Assembly: GCA_029977845.1 (NCBI GenBank)
Contig: JAPOKC010000014.1
Span: 1 to 64,000, forward strand
Origin: Mycobacteriaceae bacterium
Lineage (GTDB): Bacteria; Actinomycetota; Actinomycetes; Mycobacteriales; Mycobacteriaceae
DNA length: 64,000 bases
Direction: 5' to 3'
Part shown: positions 50,505-59,821 of the stretch, piece by piece
Layout of the letters: every line of letters begins with the position of its first letter
Position numbering within the stretch: the first letter of the stretch is position 1
The notes under the pieces: generated by a model
Seen by the model: only the letters and a program-made list of their open reading frames with translations
What the model was told of the DNA's origin: nothing
Databases searched by the model: none
Made by a program: the position numbers and the translations under genes

Positions 50505-51036
50505 AACGGACCCTGACGGCATTGACGGACTTGTTGTTTCGTGAAGCAGCCGAAGCCGGTGTGGTGTCATGGGTGGTCGGGGTGGGAGCCGCGCTGATGA
50601 GTCGGATGAGAGTGCCGGGCATGTTCGCCTCATCGGGTAGGCCTGGTCGCGCGATCTGTGCAGCGTTATAGCTCTCCTTCATTCCGGTCATGTTCAGCAA
50701 TCCCGTGAAGGTTCCGTTATGGCCGTGCGTCGGCGTTGTGTAGTCGGGCGTGCCGAAGGTGCTGTGATAGTTCTGTCCGAGAACTGAGTCATCCCATGCC
50801 TTATTGGCCGGGGTGTTCTGATTGAAGATGTGATCGCCGAGAGCCTGGGCGAGCCGGACTAGGGGAGCCGGGTTGTCGAGTCCCGGACGGCCGACGGCGT
50901 CTCCGGTAGGGGTGCTGTAGCCGTGCGCCTGAGCGGTTCCGGCGCCGGGGGCGGCAACTGTGAGCAGCAGCGCAACGGCGGTGCATCCGAGGGCGGTCGC
51001 GCCGGCCGTTGTGCGGTTGATTCGGTAGAAGTCCAT
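50464..51036 (-). CDS. Secreted protein of unknown function
   Basis: 190 residues. Signal peptide at 1-37 (ends GTAQAHG). The mature part is polar, with NxNTPANKAWDDSVLG-like and HGHNGTFTGLLNMTGMKES segments; no domain recognised. The end (RSNPGIRAAASRNH) comes from antisense to the GntR gene (41-bp overlap), so the original stop may have been lost. Base and codon use is less GC-biased than the neighbours, which suggests acquisition. It follows another secreted mini-protein by 45 bases. Confidence 0.6.
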   Translation of the reverse strand: MDFYRINRTTAGATALGCTAVALLLTVAAPGAGTAQAHGYSTPTGDAVGRPGLDNPAPLVRLAQALGDHIFNQNTPANKAWDDSVLGQNYHSTFGTPDYTTPTHGHNGTFTGLLNMTGMKESYNAAQIARPGLPDEANMPGTLIRLISAAPTPTTHDTTPASAASRNNKSVNAVRVRSNPGIRAAASRNH

Positions 51037-51081
51037 GTGCGTTCCTTGTGTGGTTGATGATGTTGGGTACGGGGAGGCGTC

Positions 51082-51414
51082 TCAGTGCCCCGCGTTGCAC
51101 GGTCCAGACGACGATCCCGCCGTTCCGTCTGCGCAGAGCGGATTAGAAGCGCCACCCTTGTTGCTCGCAGCGCGGCCGGCGTTGGACTTGCCGGCCTTGT
51201 TGAGGGCTTTCGACTTCGAAGCCTTACCGCCCCCGGGACTTGACTTTTCGCCACCGGCGTTGCTGCTGGAGGAATCAGACCCACCGTCGTGTTCGGGGCA
51301 GGCCGAGGCCACCGATGCCGGCGCTGCCAGTCCGAGCGCTCCCACTGCGGCGAGTGCGCCCAGCATTCCTATCGGGCGTTGGTGCCGCGGTCTTTGCGGC
51401 GGTTTCTCTCTCAT
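51082..51414 (-). CDS. Small secreted Lys/Gly/Ser-rich protein
   Basis: 110 residues from the ATG at 51414 (MREKPPQRPRHQRPIGMLG), which has GAAGG six bases upstream; ATGs at 51420 and 51447 are alternatives. Signal peptide ends near ASVASAC. Mature protein is low complexity (KASKSKALNKAGKSN) with three Cys (ACPEH, PLCADG, GPCNAGH). No family recognised. It precedes the 190-residue secreted protein on the same strand. Confidence 0.55.
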   Translation of the reverse strand: MREKPPQRPRHQRPIGMLGALAAVGALGLAAPASVASACPEHDGGSDSSSSNAGGEKSSPGGGKASKSKALNKAGKSNAGRAASNKGGASNPLCADGTAGSSSGPCNAGH

Positions 51415-51531
51415 GACCATCCTTCGACTCGATGGATGGCGCCACACCGACGCCAGGTGCGCGGCGTTGAACCGGCACGTGTCTATTGGTCGCCGATGGC
51501 GGAGAAAAGTTCCCGACAGAAAAAACCTCGG

Positions 51532-52032
51532 TCAGGTGGACGGGTCGAACTGACGGTCCGGGGGCTGGCAGTCCGGGCAGAGGCCGTGCAGGGTGAGGCC
51601 GGCCTGTTCGGACAGAGTGAACGAACTGCCCTCGATGGCGTGCTCAAGGGCTGCCGACAATCGCGTCGCGGGCACCTCGATGATGGCGCCGCACTCGGTG
51701 CACACCGCGTGATGATGCGGACGGGCGGCCATCCCGTAGGTCGTCACCCCGCCCTCGACCGCCAGTGCGTGCAGCACGTGCTGTTCAACCAGGGTGGTGA
51801 CGGTGCGGTAGACGGTCGCCAGGTCGGGGTGCTGGTCCGTTTCCAGGATGCGCTGGTGGATCTCGGCGACCGAGAGGTGCCCGTCGACCGGTTCGAGGAC
51901 GGAGAGCACCGCGATCCGCGAGGGCATGCGGCGCAGGCCGTGGGCGCGCAGGAGTTCTCCGATGCGGTCGTCGGCATCTCCCGCGGGGTCCACCGCTCCA
52001 GTGTGACCTGTTGCCACCGATTCGCAGGACAT
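51532..52032 (-). CDS. Fur-family metalloregulator, Nur-like
   Basis: 166 residues. Winged-helix domain (LLRAHGLRRMPSRIAVLSVLEPVDGHLSVAEIHQRI covers it), RPHHHAVCTECG metal region, and two CxxC pairs (CTEC, CPDC) for structural zinc. The divergent neighbour is the nickel/cobalt permease gene nicT, and a Nur-type box lies between, so a nickel-responsive (Nur) role fits better than iron or zinc. Inference from context. Confidence 0.85.
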   Translation of the reverse strand: MSCESVATGHTGAVDPAGDADDRIGELLRAHGLRRMPSRIAVLSVLEPVDGHLSVAEIHQRILETDQHPDLATVYRTVTTLVEQHVLHALAVEGGVTTYGMAARPHHHAVCTECGAIIEVPATRLSAALEHAIEGSSFTLSEQAGLTLHGLCPDCQPPDRQFDPST

Positions 52033-52034
52033 TC

Positions 52035-52051
52035 TTGCGAATCAATTGCAG
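52035..52051. promoter_or_regulatory. Nur-type operator between fur-like gene and nicT
   Basis: TTGCGA-ATCAA-TTGCAG fits the Streptomyces Nur box tTGCaa-N5-ttGCAA at 10 of 12 positions. It starts 3 bases from the regulator ATG and covers the TTG at 52046, so nickel-loaded Nur could repress both genes. Confidence 0.55.
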
Positions 52052-52060
52052 AATGAGCCG

Positions 52061-53143
52061 GTGAGCCGGAGGGAGAGACTGCGCAGCCGGCTGTCCCGTC
52101 GGGAGTGGACCGAACTCATCGCGATGTTCGCCTTCATCGCCCTGCTGCACGTGGTGGGCTGGGGAACGCTGTTCCTGCTGGTCGCACCCCAGAACTTCGA
52201 TCTCGGCGACAAGGTGCTGGGCATGGGCGTGGGGCTGACCGCCTACGCGCTGGGACTGCGGCACGCCTTCGACGCCGACCACATCGCGGCCATCGACAAC
52301 ACCACCCGCAAGCTGATGGAGGACGGCCGCCGGCCGCTGAGCGTCGGTTTCTTCTTCTCGCTGGGCCACTCCAGCGTGGTGTTCCTCTTGGCGCTGCTGA
52401 TCTCGCTCGGGGTCAAGGCGTTCATCGGACCAGTCCGCGAGCCGGACTCGGCGCTGCACCACTACACCGCGCTGATCGGCACCAGCATCTCGGGACTGTT
52501 CCTCTATCTCATCGCCGCGATCAACATCGTCATCCTCGTCGGCATCCTCAAGGTGTTCTCGGCCATGCGGCGTGGGGACTTCGACCATGCCGAGTTGGAG
52601 CACCACCTCAACAACCGCGGCTTACTCAACCGGTTGTTCGGCAGATTCACCAGGTCGATCTCAAGTCCCTGGAAGATGTACCCGTTGGGCATGCTGTTCG
52701 GTCTGGGATTCGACACTGCGACCGAGGTCGCCCTGCTGGTCCTGGCCGGCACCAGCGCCGCGGTGGGCCTGCCGTGGTACGCGATCCTGTGCCTGCCGGT
52801 CATCTTCGCCGCCGGAATGACGCTGCTGGACACGATCGACGGCACGTTCATGAACTTCGCCTACGGCTGGGCCTTCTCCAATCCGGTGCGCAAGATCTAC
52901 TACAACATCACCATCACCGGACTGTCGGTGGCGGTGGCGCTGATCATCGGAACGGTCGAGCTTCTCGGACTGCTCGCCCATCAGTTCGGGTGGACCGGCG
53001 GCTTCTGGGACTGGCTCGGCGGTCTCGATCTGAACGTGATCGGCTTCGCCATCGTCGGGTTGTTCGTGCTGACCTGGGTTGTGGCACTGCTGATCTGGCG
53101 GTTCGGCCGGATCGAAGAGCGCTGGGTCGTTCAGAAGAGCTGA
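52061..53143 (+). CDS. nicT: Nickel/cobalt permease NicT
   Basis: 360 residues from the GTG at 52061; a TTG at 52046 inside the operator is an alternative start. NiCoT family signature HAFDADHIAAIDNTTRKL (HX4DH) in helix 2, LGHSSVVF, and LGFDTATEVALL in helix 5-6. Eight membrane helices. It imports Ni2+/Co2+ for urease, hydrogenase or cobalamin; cob genes are nearby. Overlaps the convergent lipase gene by 13 bases. Confidence 0.93.
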   Translation: MSRRERLRSRLSRREWTELIAMFAFIALLHVVGWGTLFLLVAPQNFDLGDKVLGMGVGLTAYALGLRHAFDADHIAAIDNTTRKLMEDGRRPLSVGFFFSLGHSSVVFLLALLISLGVKAFIGPVREPDSALHHYTALIGTSISGLFLYLIAAINIVILVGILKVFSAMRRGDFDHAELEHHLNNRGLLNRLFGRFTRSISSPWKMYPLGMLFGLGFDTATEVALLVLAGTSAAVGLPWYAILCLPVIFAAGMTLLDTIDGTFMNFAYGWAFSNPVRKIYYNITITGLSVAVALIIGTVELLGLLAHQFGWTGGFWDWLGGLDLNVIGFAIVGLFVLTWVVALLIWRFGRIEERWVVQKS

Positions 53144-54126
53144 TCGTCCAGCCAGCGGTCCAGTTCGGCGTAGGCGACCGCGCGCGGCGCAGCCAGCGAC
53201 AGGAACACGTCGTGCTTGGCATCGGTCACGGGTACGACGGTCTGTCTGTTGCCGATGCAACCGGCCCACTGTGCGATGTGCGCGACGTCCAGGACCGCAT
53301 CACCGCGCTGGATGACATCGGTGCCGGCGTCCTCGGCGACACTGTGATCGGAGCGCAGGATCAGGTTCGGCACCCCGACATCCAGTCCGCGGTGCAATAC
53401 TGCCTGGCCGCGGCGGATCGCATAGATCCAGCCGACGGTGATCGGGAAGCCGCCGATCGGCTTCCAGCGCAGGTTGTAGTCGAACTCGCCGTGATAGTCG
53501 CGATGCAGAGTCAGCCCGTATCCGCCCTTGCCGGCCGGCCGCAGCACCCGGGTCCTGCCGACCTTCGACGCCGCACCGATCGCCGTCGAGGTCATCCGGG
53601 TGCGCAACACCGGCGGGCCGTTCAGGTCGAGGAACGGGCTGTTGAGCACCAGGCCCGCCAGGCCCAACTCGGCGGTGTGCCCGCGCCGGCGGATCCGGTC
53701 CAGCCACAGCGACACCACCAGTCCGCCGGTGGAATGCCCGTACACCAGAACCCGGGTGCGGGGGTTCTCCGCGCGGATGACCGCCAGGGCCAGTTCCAGC
53801 TCGCGGTCGTAGCGGGACAAATCGGTGGTGAAGTGCGGGGTCTGTCCGTCCCGCCAGGACCGTCCGCACTTGTGCAGATCCAGACCGTAGAACCGGGCGC
53901 CCCGTCCGGTGAAGTGGTCGGCCAACTCGGTGTTGAAGAAATAGTCGGTGTAGCCGTGCACGGCGAGGACGGCGAGCGGCGCGGCAGCGTCGCCGGACCG
54001 GCGGACCAGGGTGGTGAAGATCTCACCCTCGGCGTCGGGGTCGGCGCCGAGTGTGGCGGTGACCTGCTGATAATCGGGCAGGACGTCATCGGCCCAGTCG
54101 GACCAGTTCGTCCCCGCCGCCGCCAC
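53131..54126 (-). CDS. Alpha/beta hydrolase, lysophospholipase-like (Rv2854-like)
   Basis: 331 residues from the GTG at 54126; the open frame to 54318 runs antisense into mqo and was not used. Hydrolase_4 family: [13 protein letters not shown], nucleophile Ser in [14 protein letters not shown], Asp in LILRSDHS and His in DAKHDVFLS. Probably a monoacylglycerol lipase or esterase; no signal peptide. Divergent from mqo, 19 bases apart. Confidence 0.87.
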   Translation of the reverse strand: MAAAGTNWSDWADDVLPDYQQVTATLGADPDAEGEIFTTLVRRSGDAAAPLAVLAVHGYTDYFFNTELADHFTGRGARFYGLDLHKCGRSWRDGQTPHFTTDLSRYDRELELALAVIRAENPRTRVLVYGHSTGGLVVSLWLDRIRRRGHTAELGLAGLVLNSPFLDLNGPPVLRTRMTSTAIGAASKVGRTRVLRPAGKGGYGLTLHRDYHGEFDYNLRWKPIGGFPITVGWIYAIRRGQAVLHRGLDVGVPNLILRSDHSVAEDAGTDVIQRGDAVLDVAHIAQWAGCIGNRQTVVPVTDAKHDVFLSLAAPRAVAYAELDRWLDDQLF

Positions 54127-54132
54127 GGAAGA

Positions 54133-54139
54133 TAACCTA
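54133..54139. promoter_or_regulatory. Overlapping divergent -10 elements, lipase versus mqo
   Basis: TAACCTA gives TAACCT on plus (54133-54138, 7 bases to the mqo ATG) and TAGGTT on minus (54139-54134, 7 bases to the hydrolase GTG). Perfectly symmetric within a 19-bp gap. Confidence 0.5.
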
Positions 54140-54145
54140 ACCGCT

Positions 54146-55645
54146 ATGGCTGATAAGGCTGTCGCTAAGACTGACGTCGTCCTGGTCGGAGCCGGAATCA
54201 TGAGCGCCACGCTGGGCGCCCTGCTCCGGCTGGTGGAGCCGGACTGGTCCATCACGCTTGTCGAGCGTCTCGACGCCGCCGCCGCCGAGAGCAGCGACCC
54301 GTGGAACAACGCCGGCACCGGTCACTCGGCGCTGTGCGAGCTCAACTACACCCCGGAGAAGCCGGACGGCACCATCGACATCGCCAAGGCGATCAACGTC
54401 AACGAACAGTTCCAGGTCACCCGGCAGTTCTGGGCCTACGCTCATGAGAACGGCATCCTGGGCGACGTCCGCAGCTTCCTCAATCCCGTCCCGCACGTCA
54501 GCTACGTGCAGGGCGCCGAGAACGTCGACTATCTGCGCCGCCGGCGCGAGACGCTGGTGCAAAACCCGTTGTTCGCCACTATGGAGTTCATCGACGACGC
54601 CGACGAGTTCGCCCGCCGGCTGCCGCTGATGGCCGACGGCCGGGACTTGGCCGAGCCGGTCGGACTCAACTGGACCGAGGCCGGCACCGATGTCGACTTC
54701 GGTTCGCTGTCCAAGCAACTACTCGGCTACGGAACCGAACGCGGGATGACCACACTGTTCGGTCACGAGGTGCGCGATCTGGATCAGCAGTCAGACGGCA
54801 GCTGGACGGTCAAGCTGCTCAATCGCCGCACCGGTGAGAAGTTCGATCTGTCAAGCCGATTCGTGTTCGTCGGCGCCGGTGGCTGGGCGCTGCCGCTGCT
54901 GCAGAAGGCCGGCATCAAGGAGGCCAAGGGGTTCGGCGGGTTCCCGGTGAGCGGTCAGTGGCTGCGCACCGCCAAGCCGGAGCTGACCGGACGCCATCAC
55001 GCCAAGGTCTACGGTATGCCCCCACTGGGCGCGCCGCCGATGTCGGTTCCGCACCTGGACACCCGGGTGATCACCGGGCAGAACTGGCTGCTGTTCGGTC
55101 CGTTCGCCGGCTGGTCGCCGAAGTTCCTCAAGACCGGGAAGTGGACCGATCTGCCGCTGTCGGTCAAGCCCGACAATCTGATGTCGATGATCGGCGTGGG
55201 ACTCACCGAGATGTCTCTGGTGAAGTATCTCGTCGGCGAGCTGTTGCAGTCCTTCGGTGACCGGGTGGACACGCTGCGCGAGTTCGCCCCGAGTGCGCAG
55301 GGCAACGACTGGGAGCTCGATATCGCCGGCCAGCGTGTCCAGGTGATCCGCCGGGACTCCAAGAAGATGGGCGTGCTTGAGTTCGGCACCACCGTGCTGG
55401 CCGCCGACGACGGTTCGATCGCCGGACTGCTGGGCGCCTCGCCGGGAGCCTCCACCGCGGTTCCGGCGATGCTGGACGTGATGGCTCGCTGTTTCCCCGA
55501 CCGGTACCGCGCCTGGGAGCCCAAGCTCAAGGAGATGGTTCCCTCGCTGGGCGTCAAACTCTCCGACGAGCCGGCGCTGTTCCATCAGGTGTGGGATCAC
55601 GGCACCCGCGTTCTCGGGCTGGACAGCCACGCGGGAGTGGTGTGA
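54146..55645 (+). CDS. mqo: Malate:quinone oxidoreductase
   Basis: 499 residues. FAD-binding [19 protein letters not shown], substrate-side [19 protein letters not shown] and [13 protein letters not shown]. Membrane-associated TCA-cycle enzyme that passes electrons from malate to menaquinone. ATG at 54146. The GNAT gene start overlaps the stop by 4 bases. Matches Rv2852c. Confidence 0.95.
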   Translation: MADKAVAKTDVVLVGAGIMSATLGALLRLVEPDWSITLVERLDAAAAESSDPWNNAGTGHSALCELNYTPEKPDGTIDIAKAINVNEQFQVTRQFWAYAHENGILGDVRSFLNPVPHVSYVQGAENVDYLRRRRETLVQNPLFATMEFIDDADEFARRLPLMADGRDLAEPVGLNWTEAGTDVDFGSLSKQLLGYGTERGMTTLFGHEVRDLDQQSDGSWTVKLLNRRTGEKFDLSSRFVFVGAGGWALPLLQKAGIKEAKGFGGFPVSGQWLRTAKPELTGRHHAKVYGMPPLGAPPMSVPHLDTRVITGQNWLLFGPFAGWSPKFLKTGKWTDLPLSVKPDNLMSMIGVGLTEMSLVKYLVGELLQSFGDRVDTLREFAPSAQGNDWELDIAGQRVQVIRRDSKKMGVLEFGTTVLAADDGSIAGLLGASPGASTAVPAMLDVMARCFPDRYRAWEPKLKEMVPSLGVKLSDEPALFHQVWDHGTRVLGLDSHAGVV

Positions 55646-56082
55646 GGGCTCTGCTGCGGCGTAGCCGGGGCAAGGACCTGGACGCCGCCACCCTCTACGA
55701 GCTGCTGAAGCTGAGGGTGGCGGTGTTCGTCGTCGAACAACAGTGTCCGTACCCGGAACTCGACGGGCGCGACCTGGCCGCCGGCACCCGGCACTTCTGG
55801 CTGGAGCGGGACGGCGAGGTCGTCTCGACGCTGCGGCTGATGCAGGAACAGGCTTCTTTCCGGATCGGCCGGGTGTGCACCCGCCGCGATGCGCGCGGGC
55901 ACGGGCACACCGCACGGCTGATGGCTGCCGCCCTGGCCGATGTCGGTGAGCGGCCCTGCCATCTCGACGCGCAGAGCTACCTGGTCGACATGTATGCCCG
56001 GCACGGATTCGTCAAAGCCGGCGAGGAGTTCCTGGAGGACGGCATTCCGCACTTCCCGATGTCACGGGTGCCGCACCGATGA
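55642..56082 (+). CDS. ElaA-like GNAT acetyltransferase
   Basis: 146 residues from the GTG at 55642. Start [23 protein letters not shown] is typical of ElaA; acetyl-CoA loop [18 protein letters not shown] and [14 protein letters not shown]. Acceptor unknown. Between mqo and the chelatase gene, overlapping both by 4 bases, as Rv2851c. Confidence 0.9.
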   Translation: MRALLRRSRGKDLDAATLYELLKLRVAVFVVEQQCPYPELDGRDLAAGTRHFWLERDGEVVSTLRLMQEQASFRIGRVCTRRDARGHGHTARLMAAALADVGERPCHLDAQSYLVDMYARHGFVKAGEEFLEDGIPHFPMSRVPHR

Positions 56083-57881
56083 ATCAGCCGGTCTATCCGT
56101 TCAGCGCGCTGGTCGGGCACGACCGGCTGCGCCTGGCCCTGGTGCTGTGCTCGGTGCGCCCGGAGATCGGCGGTGTGCTGATCCGCGGCGAGAAGGGCAC
56201 CGCGAAATCCACCGCGGTGCGTGCGCTGGCCGCCGTGCTGGGTCGGGCCGATGCGTCGGCACGGCTGGTGGAACTGCCGATCGGGGCCACCGAGGACCGG
56301 GTGATCGGATCGCTGGATCTGCAGAAGGTGCTCCGCGACGGTGAGCACGCCTTCTCGCCGGGCCTGCTGGCCCGTGCGCACGGCGGCGTGCTGTATGTCG
56401 ACGAGGTCAACCTGCTGCCCGACCATCTCGTCGACGTCCTGCTCGATGCGGCCGCGATGGGCCGGGTGCACATCGAACGTGACGGGGTCTCACACTCGCA
56501 TGACGCGCGCTTTGTTCTGATCGGGACGATGAATCCCGAAGAGGGAGAGCTGCGCCCGCAACTCCTGGACCGGTTCGGGCTGACGGTCGATGTTGCGGCA
56601 TCGCGCGACGTTGCGGTGCGCAGCGAGGTCATCCGGGCCCGGCTCGCCTATGAGTCCGACCCGGCCGGTTTCGCACAACGGTATGCCGACGCCGACCGCG
56701 ATCTGGGGGAGCGGATCGCCACCGCCCGGGCACTCGTGGCCGACGTGGCGCTTCCCGACGCCGAACTCAATCGCATCGCCGCGGTGTGTGCGGCCTTCGA
56801 CGTTGACGGGATGCGAGCCGATCTGGTGGTGGCCCGCACCGCGGTGGCGCATGCGGCGTGGCGTGGTGCGACGACCGTCACCGAGGAGGACATCCGGGTC
56901 GCCGCCGAACTGGCGTTACCGCACCGGGCCCGGCGCGATCCGTTCGATGATCCGGGCCTGGATCACGACCGCTTGGACGAGGCGTTGCGCGAGAGCGCCG
57001 GTGATCCCGAACCGGATCCCGATCCGCCCGGTGGTGGTCAATCCGATCATGCGGAAGTACCTGTGCCACAACGCAATTCGCCGTCCCGGCAGTCCGCGCC
57101 CCCGGCGCAGTCGTTCCGGACCCGCGCGTTGCGGGTGCCCGGAGTCGGCGACGGTGCGGCGGGCCGGCGTTCGGCGGCCCGCAACTCCTCCGGCGCGGTT
57201 GTGCGGCCCAGCCCCGATCCGGAGCAGGGGTACGGGGTGCATCTGTTCGGCACCGTGTTGCGTGCCGCCGAGCGCCCGGGCCGGGTCAATGTCGCCGCCG
57301 AGGACATCCGGCGCGCCGAACGTATCGGCCGCGAGGGCAATCTGGTCATCTTCGTCGTCGACGCCTCCGGATCGATGGCCGCCCGCGACCGGATGTCGGC
57401 GGTCAGCGGTGCGGCGTTGTCGCTGCTGCGCGACGCCTATCAGCGTCGTGACAAGGTCGCGGTGATCACCTTCCGGGCCGACGGCGCCCGAGTGCTGCTA
57501 CCGCCCACCACCTCGGCTCACATCGCCTCCCGCCGTCTGACCCGATTCGACACCGGCGGCACCACACCACTGGCCGAGGGATTGCTGGCCGCCCGCGATG
57601 TCGTGGTGCGCGAACGTGTCAAGGACCGTGCGCGGCGACCGCTCGTGGTCATCCTCACCGACGGCCGGGCCACCGGCGGCCCGGATGCTCTTGCGCACAG
57701 CCGAATCGCCGCGGAACGGCTCGCCGCTGAAGGCGCCGCCGCGGTGGTGGTGGATTGCGAGACCTCCTACGTGCGACTCGGACTCGCCTCGGAACTGGCC
57801 GACCGGTTGCACGCGACTCTGCTTCGACTGGAGCAGTTGCGCGCCGATCATCTGACGTCCGCAATACGCCGGGTGGCCTGA
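56079..57881 (+). CDS. Fused AAA+/vWA Mg-chelatase-like protein
   Basis: 600 residues combining a ChlI-type AAA+ module (Walker [10 protein letters not shown] at 37-45, [11 protein letters not shown] Walker B), a lid domain to about 290, an acidic Pro-rich linker (about 305-390) and a ChlD-type vWA domain with MIDAS motif D428-A-S-G-S and [10 protein letters not shown]. Linked to cobO and cobB, so likely the motor that drives cobalt insertion with a CobN subunit encoded elsewhere (as proposed for Rv2850c). Confidence 0.88.
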   Translation: MNQPVYPFSALVGHDRLRLALVLCSVRPEIGGVLIRGEKGTAKSTAVRALAAVLGRADASARLVELPIGATEDRVIGSLDLQKVLRDGEHAFSPGLLARAHGGVLYVDEVNLLPDHLVDVLLDAAAMGRVHIERDGVSHSHDARFVLIGTMNPEEGELRPQLLDRFGLTVDVAASRDVAVRSEVIRARLAYESDPAGFAQRYADADRDLGERIATARALVADVALPDAELNRIAAVCAAFDVDGMRADLVVARTAVAHAAWRGATTVTEEDIRVAAELALPHRARRDPFDDPGLDHDRLDEALRESAGDPEPDPDPPGGGQSDHAEVPVPQRNSPSRQSAPPAQSFRTRALRVPGVGDGAAGRRSAARNSSGAVVRPSPDPEQGYGVHLFGTVLRAAERPGRVNVAAEDIRRAERIGREGNLVIFVVDASGSMAARDRMSAVSGAALSLLRDAYQRRDKVAVITFRADGARVLLPPTTSAHIASRRLTRFDTGGTTPLAEGLLAARDVVVRERVKDRARRPLVVILTDGRATGGPDALAHSRIAAERLAAEGAAAVVVDCETSYVRLGLASELADRLHATLLRLEQLRADHLTSAIRRVA

Positions 57882-58468
57882 TGCCGCAGGCCAGACCAGC
57901 CGCCGTTCCCGATGACGGGCTCACCACTCGACAGCGGCGCAGTCTTCCGGTGCTGGCCGTGCACACCGGTGACGGCAAGGGAAAGTCCACCGCCGCATTC
58001 GGGATGGCACTGCGCGCCTGGAACGCCGGCCTGAGCATCGGGGTGTTCCAGTTCGTCAAGAGCGCGAAGTGGAAGGTGGGGGAGGAGTCGGCCTTCGCCG
58101 CACTGCCCGGTGAGATCGAGTGGCACAAGATGGGCAGCGGGTGGTCGTGGTCGCGCAAGGCGGGCTCCGATGAGGATCACGCCGCCGCGGCCGCCGAGGG
58201 CTGGGCCGAGATCACCCGCCGGCTGGCCGCCGAGACTCACGATTTCTATGTTCTCGACGAGTTCACCTATCCGCTGAAGTGGGGGTGGGTCGAGGTCGAG
58301 GACGTGGTCGAGGTGTTGCGTGACCGGCCCGGCCGACAGCATGTCGTCATCACCGGGCGGGACGCCCCGAAAGCACTCATCGACGCCGCCGATCTGGTCA
58401 CCGAGATGGTCTGCGTCAAACATCCGATGGACGCCGGCCGCAAGGGCCAGCCCGGGATCGAATGGTGA
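57881..58468 (+). CDS. cobO: Cob(I)alamin adenosyltransferase CobO
   Basis: 195 residues from the ATG at 57881. CobA/CobO fold with P-loop HTGDGKGKSTAAFG, FQFVKSAKWKVGEES and FYVLDEFTYPLKWG. Transfers adenosyl from ATP to cob(I)yrinic acid diamide. One-base overlap with the chelatase gene and 7-base overlap with cobB, so the three are one operon. Confidence 0.95.
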   Translation: MPQARPAAVPDDGLTTRQRRSLPVLAVHTGDGKGKSTAAFGMALRAWNAGLSIGVFQFVKSAKWKVGEESAFAALPGEIEWHKMGSGWSWSRKAGSDEDHAAAAAEGWAEITRRLAAETHDFYVLDEFTYPLKWGWVEVEDVVEVLRDRPGRQHVVITGRDAPKALIDAADLVTEMVCVKHPMDAGRKGQPGIEW

Positions 58469-59808
58469 GTTCGGCCCCGGCGGTGGTGATCTCCGCCCCT
58501 TCCTCCGGCAGTGGAAAGACCACGGTGGCAACCGGTCTGATGGCCGCGCTGCGGCAGGCCGGACATCGGGTGGCTCCGTTCAAGGTCGGACCGGACTTCA
58601 TCGATCCCGGGTACCACGCGCTGGCCACCGGCCGTCCCGGCCGCAACCTCGACCCGGTCCTGGTGGGCGCAGACCTGATCGGACCCCTCTACCGGCACGG
58701 ATCCGATGATGCCGACATCGCGGTCGTCGAAGGTGTGATGGGACTGTTCGACGGCCGCATCGATGAGCAGTTCCTCATGCCGGCCCTCGGATCCACCGCT
58801 CAGGTAGCTGCACTGGTGGGTGCGCCGGTGTTCCTGGTGATCGACTCCCGCGGTCAGAGTCAGAGCATTGCTGCACTGCTGCATGGCTTTTCGACACTGG
58901 AACGCACGGTTCGGGTCGGCGGGGTGATCCTCAACAAGGTGGGTTCCCCGCGTCACGAACAGGTGCTGCGTCAGGCGTGTGACTCAGTCGGAGTGCCGGT
59001 GCTGGGATCGGTTCCCCGGCACGATGAGCTGGCAGTGCCCTCCCGGCATCTCGGTCTGGTGACCGCCGTCGAGCATGACGAAGCGCAAGCGGCGGTGGCG
59101 GCGATGGCCGCATTGATCGGCCGGCACGTCGACGTCGCGGCGGTGGCCGCGCTGGCCCGTTCCTCGGTCGGCGCGGAACCGTGGTCGCCGCAGCACGCGG
59201 TCGGCGAACCGATCGGGGGGCGCCCGGTTGTCGCGGTCGCGAGCGGCAAGGCGTTCAGTTTCGGTTACGCCGAACGCGATGAACTGCTGCGCGCCGCCGG
59301 TGCCGAGCTGGCTGAGTTCGACCCGCGAATCGAGACGTTGCCGGAGGGCACCGCCGCACTGGTTCTGCCGGGCGGCTTTCCGGAGCAGTACGCCGCCGAA
59401 CTCGCCGCCAACATCGCAGTGCGCCGGCAGATCGCCGATCTTTCGGCGTGCGCGCCGGTGCACGCCGAGTGCGGCGGACTCACTTATCTGATGGACGATC
59501 TCGATGGGCACCCGATGTGCGGGGTGCTGGCCGGGTCGGCCCGGTTCACCCCGAAGCTGACCCTGGGCTATCGCGATGCAGTCGCCGCCACCGACTCCGC
59601 CATGTTCACTGCCGGCCAGCGAGTGTCGGGCCACGAATTCCACCGCACCACAGTCGAATTCACCGAACCGGTCCAGGCCGCCTGGCTGTTGGGCCCAGCG
59701 GTCGGCGACGGGGCGGTCAAGGCGGGTGTGCACGCCTCCTATCTGCACACCCATCCGGCCGCCCAGCCGGCGGCGATCCGACGGTTCGTCGGAAGCGCCT
59801 CCGGTTAA
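58462..59808 (+). CDS. cobB: Cobyrinic (hydrogenobyrinic) acid a,c-diamide synthase
   Basis: 448 residues. P-loop SAPSSGSGKTTVATGL, VAPFKVGPDFIDPGYH, and a C-terminal class I glutaminase with nucleophile Cys in VHAECGGLTYLMD. Amidates side chains a and c with Gln and ATP. Overlaps cobO. A GTG at 58465 is an alternative start. Confidence 0.95.
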   Translation: MVSSAPAVVISAPSSGSGKTTVATGLMAALRQAGHRVAPFKVGPDFIDPGYHALATGRPGRNLDPVLVGADLIGPLYRHGSDDADIAVVEGVMGLFDGRIDEQFLMPALGSTAQVAALVGAPVFLVIDSRGQSQSIAALLHGFSTLERTVRVGGVILNKVGSPRHEQVLRQACDSVGVPVLGSVPRHDELAVPSRHLGLVTAVEHDEAQAAVAAMAALIGRHVDVAAVAALARSSVGAEPWSPQHAVGEPIGGRPVVAVASGKAFSFGYAERDELLRAAGAELAEFDPRIETLPEGTAALVLPGGFPEQYAAELAANIAVRRQIADLSACAPVHAECGGLTYLMDDLDGHPMCGVLAGSARFTPKLTLGYRDAVAATDSAMFTAGQRVSGHEFHRTTVEFTEPVQAAWLLGPAVGDGAVKAGVHASYLHTHPAAQPAAIRRFVGSASG

Positions 59809-59809
59809 C

Positions 59810-59815
59810 TAGGCT
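59810..59815 (+). promoter_or_regulatory. Candidate leaderless -10 of the CysG-like gene
   Basis: TAGGCT, then 6 bases, then the GTG at 59822; it overlaps the end of cobB. Confidence 0.35.
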
Positions 59816-59821
59816 GCCCCG

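Noticed and set aside
52105-54135. 676-residue plus-strand frame through nicT and antisense to the lipase
   Set aside because: It crosses two well-supported genes in other frames and has arginine-rich low-information sequence.
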